A DNA stretch of 64,000 bases from GCA-2746365 sp963711255 (GTDB lineage: Bacteria; Pseudomonadota; Gammaproteobacteria; SZUA-229), in assembly GCA_963711255.1 (NCBI GenBank), contig CAVQDO010000035.1, positions 1 through 64,000 on the forward strand, written 5' to 3'. Positions 53,920 through 61,393 of the stretch are shown one piece after another. Each line of letters begins with the position of its first letter. The first letter of the stretch is position 1. A program made the translations under genes and the position numbers. The notes beneath the pieces were generated by a model that was not told the origin of the DNA, made no database searches, and worked only from the letters and a program-made list of their open reading frames with translations.

Positions 53920-54555
53920 TTATTTCGGCTTTATTTCCAGTAAATGCCTTTCAGCATCCAGGCCATAAACATCCAGTTTATGTGAATCCAGCAATGTATA
54001 TCGATCACTGTCTATATGCTCATCCAGTTTGCCCTGCATCACCAGAATATCGGTGTTTTTATCCTGCAAATGCGATGTACTGCTTAATATCTCATCGGTT
54101 GTTGCATAAGCGCGTGCTGTGATCACATCGAAGTATATCCTATGTCCATCCATTATTGGTTGATAATCTTGTATCCGCGAGTGAATGACTTCGACATTAT
54201 CGAGTTTTAAATCTATCTTCGCCTGCATTAAAAAACGGGTCTTTTTGCCGTTGCTGTCGATCAGCACAAAATGCTTGTCCGGCGAGGTAATGGCAAAAGG
54301 AATACCGGGCAAACCGGCACCACTACCCACGTCCAATATTAATGAACCTTCTAGAAACGGCTGTACAGCAAGACTATCCAGCAAATGCTTGCTAATCATC
54401 TCCTCAACATCACGAATCGCCGTAAGGTTAAAGGCCTTATTCCAGCGCGCGATGAGCTGTATATAATGCACCAGCTTTTGCTGGGTTTCGACCGAATAAT
54501 GCAGGCCCATCTGCTTCAGGCCGAATTCAAGTTGTTGGCGTAGCGGCTCTTTCAC
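53920..54555 (-). CDS. rsmG: 16S rRNA (guanine(527)-N7)-methyltransferase RsmG
   Basis: This 211-residue SAM-dependent enzyme has the segments W-N-K-A-F-N-L-T-A-I-R, H-L-L-D-S-L-A, the SAM motif I-L-D-V-G-S-G-A-G-L-P-G-I and D-S-N-G-K-K-T-R-F-L. It methylates G527 in the 530 loop of 16S rRNA. It normally follows mnmG directly; here a 6.8-kb block separates them. Confidence 0.96.
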   Translation of the reverse strand: MKEPLRQQLEFGLKQMGLHYSVETQQKLVHYIQLIARWNKAFNLTAIRDVEEMISKHLLDSLAVQPFLEGSLILDVGSGAGLPGIPFAITSPDKHFVLIDSNGKKTRFLMQAKIDLKLDNVEVIHSRIQDYQPIMDGHRIYFDVITARAYATTDEILSSTSHLQDKNTDILVMQGKLDEHIDSDRYTLLDSHKLDVYGLDAERHLLEIKPK

Positions 54556-54650
54556 GGAAAACCTTCAGTAAAAATATCTATTTAACAGAAGCGCAAGTTT
54601 ACCGTTTTGGGGACTTTGCTGCTCAGCTGGTTTGTCCGGTTGAGACCAAT

Positions 54651-54862
54651 GATTAATACCAGGTAAGGCTTTTTACATTAACCGCTGTTCGCGGAATAAA
54701 TTATTCAGCATATCCCTATGCCTCACCACTTCGTGGCTTACGTGAAACATTGTTCCGCTCCTACGTGCGTTATAGCTACTGTAGGAGCGCTTTTCAAAGC
54801 GCGATTTTCTACCAGGTTCCACCCTCATCTATTAAGAATGAATTATTGCTAAAAGAATACAA
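54651..54862. repeat. Direct repeat copy 1, left boundary of the island between rsmG and mnmG
   Basis: About 212 bp here match 61087-61312 over the whole length with scattered substitutions and one small insertion in copy 2. Shared segments include TATCCCTATGC, TTCACCACTTC-like text, TGGCTTACGTGAAA and TGTAGGAGCGCTTTTCAAAG. CGCTCCTAC and GTAGGAGCG form an inverted repeat within it, next to the palindrome GCGCTTTTCAAAGCGC, so it resembles a REP doublet. It contains no coding potential. Confidence 0.88.
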
Positions 54863-54900
54863 CATTTGCTTTCGGCCAATAACGGACGTTCAGTACAAAC

Positions 54901-54923
54901 AAAAACGGCTCCCGAAGGAGCCG
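54901..54923 (-). terminator. Rho-independent terminator of the PEP-CTERM gene
   Basis: CGGCTCC and GGAGCCG form a perfect 7-bp stem with a CGAA/TTCG tetraloop. On the minus strand it is followed by TTTTTG. It lies 22 bp after the stop of the PEP-CTERM gene. Confidence 0.85.
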
Positions 54924-54945
54924 ATTATGATTACTTTATATCCAG

Positions 54946-55677
54946 CTATGATTTTCTTCGTCTTGCGACCCCAACTAATCCTGCCAGGCCGGAACTGAAT
55001 AACCAGACAGCAGCGGGAATCGGTACAGCACTGGCGGAGGCAAAGGCTGCAGCCACTTCATCACCATTTGAATCGAATGTGAAGCCTACTAACAGAGTCT
55101 GATAGCTGCCCGGTAATGTATCTGGGATCACACTGCCGTCGGTAAACCAGTCACTGGGACCAAAGATAGCCAATGTCCATTCCTCACCACTCCCCGGCAT
55201 GAATGGATTGGGCGGACAAGTCTGCCCAGCCGGGCAGACATCAACGGCAGTTGAAGCAAGTATTTCTATCCAGTCGTAAGTTCCATCAGGGAGTATGCCG
55301 CCTGTCTCCTCGGAGGTGAGGAAAAGGTCATTATTTACCAGCACTTCGATCTCGCCCATATCAGTATAGCCATCACCTAATGTGGGAATTATGAAATCTG
55401 CACCATAAACACCACCGGTAAAGGTATAGCGTGAGGTATATTCATGTCCTGTCACTGTTCCGGGTGTGGTGTCGGACGCGCTGGCACTTGCCTCATCTGT
55501 GTCATACACGAAACTACCATTCACGTTATCTCCAGCGCTGAAGTCAGTCGCGTAATCACCGCTGACGTCAAAGAAAACGTAATCAAAATTGAAGCTTACA
55601 GGGGCTGCCTCAGCGACAGTTGTCATCAAAGCCAGAATGAAAGCACTGAGAGTGCTGATGATGCCTTCTTTATTCAT
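54946..55677 (-). CDS. PEP-CTERM-sorted exported protein
   Basis: This protein is about 243 residues from the ATG at 55677, with GGCGGAA upstream; the longer open frame to 55797 lacks a plausible signal. A signal peptide (1-24) precedes an all-beta acidic region with T-G-H-E-Y-T-S-R-Y-T-F-T-G-G and C-P-A-G-Q-T-C. The C-terminus is V-P-I-P-A-A-V-W-L-F, a short hydrophobic helix and A-R-R-R-K-S: the VPxPAA-type PEP-CTERM signal processed by exosortase. The sortase is not in this window. A sigma-54-like sequence occurs at 55782-55797. It is the first gene of the island and faces rsmG. Confidence 0.85.
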   Translation of the reverse strand: MNKEGIISTLSAFILALMTTVAEAAPVSFNFDYVFFDVSGDYATDFSAGDNVNGSFVYDTDEASASASDTTPGTVTGHEYTSRYTFTGGVYGADFIIPTLGDGYTDMGEIEVLVNNDLFLTSEETGGILPDGTYDWIEILASTAVDVCPAGQTCPPNPFMPGSGEEWTLAIFGPSDWFTDGSVIPDTLPGSYQTLLVGFTFDSNGDEVAAAFASASAVPIPAAVWLFSSGLAGLVGVARRRKS

Positions 55678-56266
55678 AACTATTCCGCCAGTTATTAGTT
55701 TTGTTTCCAGAAAAGTAAAAGGTAATGGAGAAGTTATTAACCTCCGTCGCCTCTGACTCGAAAATGAATATGTAATATTTATGCAAATTGCATGCAAACT
55801 TTACTATATCAAACAAATACAATAACTTATGATTGTTGTTGGCTTAAATCAATCAAGGAAAGTGTCAAATTAGTCAGACAGGTTTCAGAATATTTTACAT
55901 TTGAACGATCGTCCGCCTTGGGTCGACAACGGTCATACGTGGGTTTCAGGCTGAATTTGGCCGAAATTTAGAAATGTAAAGTTTCCTGACAGTAGTCCGA
56001 CAGTCCGAAATGGGTCGGAAGATGCCATACAAGAATAAAACGCATTATTTAGAGCAATTCTTAGACTGTAAGCAATATCGACAGCAGCTGAACGTCTCTT
56101 ATGGGTCGACAAGAGACGCTCAGACCATGATCAGGTTAAATCTCTCGACTAACTGCCTCTGGCCAATGGCGAACGTTCACCACAACAAAACAGTTGCAGA
56201 AGCAGGCACCTGCAGAGAAATGCTATAATCTGCCGATTCGATTTTATATTTACTGGAACTTTACCC
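55678..56266. other. Non-coding spacer with short imperfect inverted repeats
   Basis: About 590 bp separate the divergent PEP-CTERM and OmpA-family genes. It holds repeated GTCCGA/TCGGA words around 55995-56020 and TGCAAATTGCATGCAA at 55782-55797, which reads on the minus strand as TTGCAT-N5-TTGCA, close to a sigma-54 site but lacking GG at -24. A 72-codon frame at 56010-56228 is not convincing. No RNA gene is recognised. Confidence 0.5.
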
Positions 56267-56947
56267 ATGAAAAAACTGATTACAGCACTAACCATCGCCA
56301 GCTTAACCGCCCTTAGCGGTTGCAACACATATGACGCATATACCGGCGAAGAAAAAACAACAAATACGGCCAAAGGTGCAGGTATCGGCGCAGGCGCTGC
56401 TCTCGTCATTTCTTATATAGCGAATAAAGACAAGTCTGCAGCAGAGCGCAATAGGCGCTTGCTGCGTGATGCGGGTATCGGTGCCATCGCAGGCGGCGGC
56501 GTTGGCTACTACATGGACACACAGGAAGCCAAATTAAGAAAACAGCTGCGTGAATCTGGTGTTAGCGTCGAACGTGATGGTGACAACATCAACCTCATCA
56601 TGCCCGGCAACATTACCTTCCCGAGCAACGAAAGCAATCTGAAAGCAGATTTTTATAAAGTACTGGATTCAGTCGCGCTGGTTCTTAAAGAGTTTGATAA
56701 GACCATTATCGTCGTCGCCGGTTACACCGACAGTGTGGGCGCTGAATCATACAATCAAAAATTATCAGAGAGCCGCGCTGCATCCGTTGCACAGTACCTA
56801 AAAGGGAAAGGTGTAACAGATATTCGTTTTGATACCGTGGGTTTTGGTGAACAGAGTCCTGTCGGCGACAACAGCACTGAGGAAGGACGCACATTAAATC
56901 GCCGCGTCGAACTTACATTGCTTCCGATTACCGAGGAAGCTGAGTAA
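56267..56947 (+). CDS. OmpA-family lipoprotein (YiaD-like)
   Basis: This 226-residue protein has a lipoprotein signal ending A-L-S-G-C (Cys19). A Gly-rich segment follows with two glycine-zipper stretches (about 42-56 and 70-82), then a C-terminal OmpA peptidoglycan-binding domain (about 110-220) with the signature V-A-G-Y-T-D-S-V-G, N-Q-K-L-S-E-S-R-A and F-G-E-Q-S-P. It anchors the outer membrane to peptidoglycan. YiaD of E. coli has the same architecture. A good terminator follows. Confidence 0.92.
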   Translation: MKKLITALTIASLTALSGCNTYDAYTGEEKTTNTAKGAGIGAGAALVISYIANKDKSAAERNRRLLRDAGIGAIAGGGVGYYMDTQEAKLRKQLRESGVSVERDGDNINLIMPGNITFPSNESNLKADFYKVLDSVALVLKEFDKTIIVVAGYTDSVGAESYNQKLSESRAASVAQYLKGKGVTDIRFDTVGFGEQSPVGDNSTEEGRTLNRRVELTLLPITEEAE

Positions 56948-57014
56948 TAATCCAGCGGTAGCAAGCTAAATTGCACAATTAAGCGTGAACTTAACTGTGC
57001 CGTATCAAACATAG

Positions 57015-57056
57015 AGGGCGAGTCTTTTTAGCAAATAAAGGCCCGCCCTTTTTTTG
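57015..57056 (+). terminator. Rho-independent terminator of the OmpA-family gene
   Basis: AGGGCG (57015-57020) pairs with CGCCCT (57044-57049), with inner CTTT/AAAG pairing, and is followed by a T-run. It lies 68 bp after the stop codon. Confidence 0.8.
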
Positions 57057-57202
57057 TCAGTCATAATCGCCTACCGGATCGCAGCCATTATTCACAGCGG
57101 CGCCACATTATCGTTCTCGTTCAGCTTTCATTCATCCAGCCAGGGTTAAATTACAGGCATCGGGAATCACCCGGTTTTGTTTAAACACTTTGGAGCATTC
57201 AG

Positions 57203-57631
57203 ATGAACAACAAAATAACACTTAACAAACTTCCTTTACTGGGCCTGCTGATCACGGGGCTGGCGCTATCACCCGGCCTTGCGCTGGCAGACAAAAATGA
57301 TAAAGCTCACAACAAGGGGGCGCGTTCTCATAGCAGCGCGCAGTCGCATATAAAACAGCATAAAAACAACTATAAACGCCAGGGTAAGGGCAGTAACAGG
57401 CACAACTCAAGCCATAACAGTAAAAAACACGGTCACCGTAATGACCACAACCATTATCCACATGCTGTTAATAAGCACCGTCAGCATGATCACGGCAATC
57501 ATAACGGACACCGTCGTACCACCTATATCGTTAATGATCACCATCATAGCGGACACATCTACGGCCTCGACCGGTTGAGAGTCATGATCGGCCTGCATAC
57601 TGATAATTTCGACATCATCTTCAGAGATTAA
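57203..57631 (+). CDS. His/Asn/Lys-rich secreted protein, possible metal binding
   Basis: This 142-residue protein has a signal peptide (cleavage after A-L-A at about 29). The mature chain is strongly biased: H, N, K, R and S dominate residues 30-115, with H-x-H patterns such as D-H-N-H-Y-P-H and D-H-H-H-S-G-H. A short ordinary segment ends with L-R-V-M-I-G-L-H-T-D-N-F. I do not recognise a family. His clusters suggest binding of Zn, Ni or Cu in the periplasm. It is immediately upstream of a PepSY and PhoPQ-like system, which may sense the same ion. Confidence 0.75.
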   Translation: MNNKITLNKLPLLGLLITGLALSPGLALADKNDKAHNKGARSHSSAQSHIKQHKNNYKRQGKGSNRHNSSHNSKKHGHRNDHNHYPHAVNKHRQHDHGNHNGHRRTTYIVNDHHHSGHIYGLDRLRVMIGLHTDNFDIIFRD

Positions 57632-57644
57632 TGGATCCACAATT

Positions 57645-57682
57645 GTCGGACAGCAGAATTTTCTAAAAAGACGCTGTCCGAC
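57645..57682. other. Perfect inverted repeat after the His-rich gene
   Basis: GTCGGACAGC (57645-57654) and GCTGTCCGAC (57673-57682) form a perfect 10-bp stem with an 18-base loop, 13 bp after the stop codon. No T-run follows. It could be a terminator-like hairpin or a binding site ahead of the PepSY-regulator operon. Related GTCCGA words occur in the 55.9-56.0 kb spacer. Confidence 0.5.
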
Positions 57683-57746
57683 CCATGTGGTTAAGCTCTC
57701 AGCTTCGGTGTAAGCTTCGTTTGTACAACAAGTTGCGGCTCACCTC

Positions 57747-58001
57747 ATGAAAACGATTTTCTTTTCTCTATTTTTTATCATCATGCTTTCGCTGACCACA
57801 CTGGTCGAGGCCAGGCCAGACAGCATCAGTAAACAACAGGCGATCGATATCGCAACTCAGATATACCCCGGGCGTGTGCTCGCCGTAAAACATATCAGCG
57901 ATTATTACCAGGTAAAGATCCTGAGCGACCGCGGAAAAGTAAAGATCATTCGTATCGATGAGCATTCCGGCTCCCAGCTGCAACCAAAACATCGTCGATA
58001 A
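57747..58001 (+). CDS. Small PepSY-domain periplasmic protein
   Basis: This 84-residue protein has a signal peptide (1-22) and one PepSY domain (S-I-S-K-Q-Q-A-I-D-I-A, Y-P-G-R-V-L-A-V-K, Y-Y-Q-V-K-I-L). It ends I-D-E-H-S-G-S. Such small PepSY proteins often precede two-component systems and may modulate the sensor or bind its ligand. It is followed after two bases by the response regulator, so they are one operon. Confidence 0.87.
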   Translation: MKTIFFSLFFIIMLSLTTLVEARPDSISKQQAIDIATQIYPGRVLAVKHISDYYQVKILSDRGKVKIIRIDEHSGSQLQPKHRR

Positions 58002-58003
58002 TC

Positions 58004-58702
58004 ATGCGTATTTTAGTCATCGAGGATGAATTAAATTTGCAGTCAGAGATCCGCGCAGGACTCGAATCTGAAAATCACACTGTCGACACCAGCGCCGAAG
58101 GCAATGAAGGATATTTTTTTGCCACCGAATACCCGCTTGATGCCGCTATTGTCGATATCGGCCTGCCCGGCATGAGCGGGATTGATATCATCAAAAAATT
58201 ACGCGAACAGGGTAACACCTTGCCAATTCTTATTCTGACGGCGCGCAGCCGCTGGCAGGAAAAAGTCGAGGGGCTGGAGGCAGGTGCTGACGACTACCTG
58301 GTAAAGCCATTTCAGATGGAAGAATTACTGGCACGTGTAAAAGCACTGCTGCGTCGTGCCACCGGTTCTGCTACCACAGAATACCGCTGCGGCTGCATTA
58401 CCCTCAACTTGAGTACACAACAGGTATTACAGGATGATGTCATCATCGATGTCACCGCCTTTGAATACCGCATGCTCGAATACCTGATGCGTCATTCCAG
58501 CGAAGCTGTCTCTAAATCACGACTGGCCGACTATCTGTACCCTCACGATGACGACCGTGACAGCAACGTGATCGAAGTGTTAATCGGCCGTTTACGTAAA
58601 AAACTCGATGCAGACGGTAAGCTAAAACCCATCGAAACTTTACGTAACCGCGGTTACCGCTTCACGCTCTGCGACTCAGCAGACATCAGGGAAAACAAAT
58701 GA
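58004..58702 (+). CDS. OmpR/PhoP-family response regulator
   Basis: This 232-residue regulator has a receiver domain (1-120; phosphoacceptor in A-I-V-D-I-G-L-P-G, Lys in L-V-K-P-F) and a winged-helix DNA-binding domain (about 130-225) ending with T-L-R-N-R-G-Y-R-F. It resembles PhoP/QseB-type regulators. The downstream kinase has a PhoQ-like H-box, so the pair is best described as PhoP/PhoQ-like, signal unknown. Confidence 0.93.
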   Translation: MRILVIEDELNLQSEIRAGLESENHTVDTSAEGNEGYFFATEYPLDAAIVDIGLPGMSGIDIIKKLREQGNTLPILILTARSRWQEKVEGLEAGADDYLVKPFQMEELLARVKALLRRATGSATTEYRCGCITLNLSTQQVLQDDVIIDVTAFEYRMLEYLMRHSSEAVSKSRLADYLYPHDDDRDSNVIEVLIGRLRKKLDADGKLKPIETLRNRGYRFTLCDSADIRENK

Positions 58703-58706
58703 CGGC

Positions 58707-60026
58707 GTGTCTCTAATGTCTCTCACGCAGCGAATTATACTCAGCGCCACACTGGTATTGACGATATTTATCAGCCTAACCGCGGTCACGCTGGAACGTG
58801 CCTTTGTCGATAGCAGTGAGAGCGCCTTACGCGATACCTTAACGAGTCAGTTGTACGCCCTGATGGCGGCAGCAGAAGTAGAAAACGATACTGTACTAAT
58901 GCCTTCGGATGAACTCGACGTGTTGTTAGGCCTGCCAAAATCCGGCCTCTATGCCTACATCACCGACCATAACGCCAACATACTGTGGCAATCCTCTTCA
59001 GTATTGGGTGCAATGCCGCCGCAACCACTGTCTTTAACCGCTGGCAACAAGCAGTTCGACAAACTCGACAATGAAAACCAATCCTTTTACCGGTTTGCCT
59101 ATGGCGTAGACTGGGCGAGCGATAGCAGCAACATCGCACTAACCTTCAATATCAGCACAAACCTGGACTCCTTTGAAAGACAGATCAGCCAGTATCGCCA
59201 AACATTATGGAGCTGGTTGCTGGCGATGGCGGCCTTATTACTTTTCAGTCAGGCTTTGCTGCTCAGATGGGGATTATCACCCTTGCGCAGGGTCGGCGCA
59301 GAACTCAACCATATCGAAGCCGGAGATCAGGAACAGATAGAACAGCACTACCCTCAGGAAATCGAACAACTTACCAGTAACATTAATTTTTTACTGCAGC
59401 AGGAGCGCAATCAAAAAACACGTTACCGCAATGCCCTCGGCGACCTTGCGCACAGCTTAAAGACGCCACTGGCGGTACTGCAGAACAATCTCAGTAAAAA
59501 CCAGCAGAATGAGACCTCACTGGAACAGCTCACCAGGATGAATAACATCGTCGAATACCAGCTGCAACGCGCAGCTACAGCAGGCAGTTCCAGCATCGCA
59601 AATGCCGTTAATGTCGCAACACTCACGCATCGCATCCTCAACTCTTTATACAAGGTTTACCCGGATAAAGCCGTACGTGTTGAGGTACACATAGATGAAA
59701 GTATCACCTTTCGAGGTGATGAGGGAGACCTCATGGAGCTGCTCGGTAACCTGCTCGACAATGCCTTTAAATGGGCACGGCTGAATATAGAAGTAAGGGC
59801 CGATAAAACCGGCAATAAGTTAACGCTCAGTGTCGGTGATGACGGTCCGGGAATCTCACATCACAAAGCTGAAGAGTTGCTGCAGCGTGGTAAACGTGCC
59901 GACCAGAACACGCCCGGTCACGGCATCGGTTTATCAATAGTACAGAATATCGTCATCGCCTATGAAGGCGAACTGAGAATATCTGCGAACCCTTCAGGCG
60001 GGACTCTGATAAGTCTCACCTTATGA
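58707..60026 (+). CDS. PhoQ-like sensor histidine kinase
   Basis: This kinase is about 439 residues from GTG 58707, or three fewer from ATG 58716. Two membrane helices (about 10-28 and 170-190) flank a periplasmic sensor of about 140 residues. A HAMP segment follows, then the phosphoacceptor box D-L-A-H-S-L-K-T-P-L-A-V-L-Q, the PhoQ-type variant of H-E-L-R-T-P. The ATPase domain has N-L-L-D-N-A-F-K-W and G-D-D-G-P-G-I. The sensor has few acidic clusters compared with enteric PhoQ, so Mg2+ sensing is not implied. Confidence 0.92.
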   Translation: MSLMSLTQRIILSATLVLTIFISLTAVTLERAFVDSSESALRDTLTSQLYALMAAAEVENDTVLMPSDELDVLLGLPKSGLYAYITDHNANILWQSSSVLGAMPPQPLSLTAGNKQFDKLDNENQSFYRFAYGVDWASDSSNIALTFNISTNLDSFERQISQYRQTLWSWLLAMAALLLFSQALLLRWGLSPLRRVGAELNHIEAGDQEQIEQHYPQEIEQLTSNINFLLQQERNQKTRYRNALGDLAHSLKTPLAVLQNNLSKNQQNETSLEQLTRMNNIVEYQLQRAATAGSSSIANAVNVATLTHRILNSLYKVYPDKAVRVEVHIDESITFRGDEGDLMELLGNLLDNAFKWARLNIEVRADKTGNKLTLSVGDDGPGISHHKAEELLQRGKRADQNTPGHGIGLSIVQNIVIAYEGELRISANPSGGTLISLTL

Positions 60027-60176
60027 TATCGAGCCATCATCCAGGGCAGGACTGACGCGATCCTGCGATACACGCGTCAGCAACGATAGAAACTCGCATT
60101 CCCCTCCTCCATTCAGCCGCTGTTCAGCTAACTAGTGTTGAAATCATCCTGAAATTTTATATAACAGGAGATTGAT

Positions 60177-60974
60177 ATGACATTCCCATTAAAATCTGAA
60201 CACATCATTAAAGCGCTTTTATGGACAGCCTGGTGGACACTACTGCTTATGCTGTCAGCACCACTGATGGCAGAAACAAAGCCGGACACTGGCACCACCA
60301 GGTCGATCAGCTTTAATCAGGGCAGCGCACCAGACGTGGCCGAAAGAGACCTGCTACTGAAACAGGCCGATAGTGAAACAGTAGTGTCCAGCGACAAGCA
60401 AACATACCGAATCGAATCAACCGGAATAGCAGCACATATCATCAATACTGATTACGTATTGCAAGATGACATACGCATCTACGACACCTCGACAGAACTG
60501 ATTAGCGACTTCAATGATGACGGCTTCTATCACCGCTTCAGCGTCAGCATTGATGCCGATACCAGCTATGACATCTCCTATATCTTCGCCCGTTTATACC
60601 TGAGTTATGAAGGCGGTCCATGGAGAGAATATGCGACCAGCAATAACTATCATATTTATGGTGACAGCGAACTTGATGTCTTTGTCATCGAAACTGAACT
60701 TGCAGATGGTTTTTTATCGGGCTATTACGATGTACGGGTAGAGCTCTATAACGCGGATAATAACGACTGGTTATCCAGTTATGGCCCCTACGACGATGCC
60801 TCGTTAAGCAACCTTCCATTGCAAGACAGCTATTACGATGACCAGCATACTTCCATATACCCTGTCACCTCTGAAGAAGTTGTCGTGATCGGTCATGCTG
60901 GCTCGATATCATACTGGTTGTGGATATTACCCGTGTTTATCAGCATCATCAGACGCTATCATTCAGGCAAATAA
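60177..60974 (+). CDS. Choice-of-anchor H-like surface protein with GlyGly-CTERM-like tail
   Basis: This 265-residue protein has a signal peptide (cleavage near L-M-A-E) and a beta-rich domain with repeated Asp/Tyr segments (F-N-D-D-G-F-Y-H-R-F-S-V, Y-I-F-A-R-L-Y-L, Y-Y-D-V-R-V-E-L-Y). The C-terminus has G-H-A-G-S-I-S, a hydrophobic helix Y-W-L-W-I-L-P-V-F-I-S and I-R-R, as in rhombosortase-type GlyGly-CTERM tails, though the Gly content is low. The ectodomain pattern fits choice-of-anchor H proteins (from memory). AGGAG precedes the start. It follows the kinase by 150 bp and may be its target. Confidence 0.72.
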   Translation: MTFPLKSEHIIKALLWTAWWTLLLMLSAPLMAETKPDTGTTRSISFNQGSAPDVAERDLLLKQADSETVVSSDKQTYRIESTGIAAHIINTDYVLQDDIRIYDTSTELISDFNDDGFYHRFSVSIDADTSYDISYIFARLYLSYEGGPWREYATSNNYHIYGDSELDVFVIETELADGFLSGYYDVRVELYNADNNDWLSSYGPYDDASLSNLPLQDSYYDDQHTSIYPVTSEEVVVIGHAGSISYWLWILPVFISIIRRYHSGK

Positions 60975-61086
60975 TGGCTGCCTGGTACAAGCATTGTTTC
61001 TTGAGATCCCGGCCGCACAGTAAATAAGTAATACTTAACCAGTCTAACGGTCGCTCACCGGCCAGGGTCGGCCGCTTGAGTTTAGT

Positions 61087-61312
61087 GATTTATACCAGGT
61101 AAGCGCTCACACTTTAACCACTGTTCGCGGAATGAATTATTCAGCATATCCCTATGCTTCACCACTTCATGGCTTACGTGAAAAATTGTTCCAAACAATT
61201 TTTTCCGCTCCTACCGATAACACAGCCATTGTAGGAGCGCTTTTCAAAGCGCGATTTTCTATCAGGTTTTACCCTCATCAATTCAGAATGAATTATTACT
61301 AAAAAATACGAC
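61087..61312. repeat. Direct repeat copy 2, right boundary of the island between rsmG and mnmG
   Basis: This copy matches 54651-54862 in the same orientation. It carries a 10- to 12-base extra segment (around 61190-61204, AATTGTTCCAAACAATTTTT) that forms a small hairpin absent from copy 1. It contains the palindrome GCGCTTTTCAAAGCGC and the GTAGGAGCG/CGCTCCTAC pair. It fills most of the 419-bp space between the choice-of-anchor gene and mnmG. Confidence 0.88.
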
Positions 61313-61393
61313 GCCGGCTTTGAGTCAGAAACAGACAGGCTATAGCTTCATGAACGAAAGCGCCTAATCCGGCGAGTCCAGTCATTTACACCG

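Noticed and set aside
56010..56228. A 72-codon plus-strand frame upstream of the OmpA-family gene
   Set aside because: No ribosome site, no recognisable features and biased towards repeat-like GTCCGA text; likely chance.
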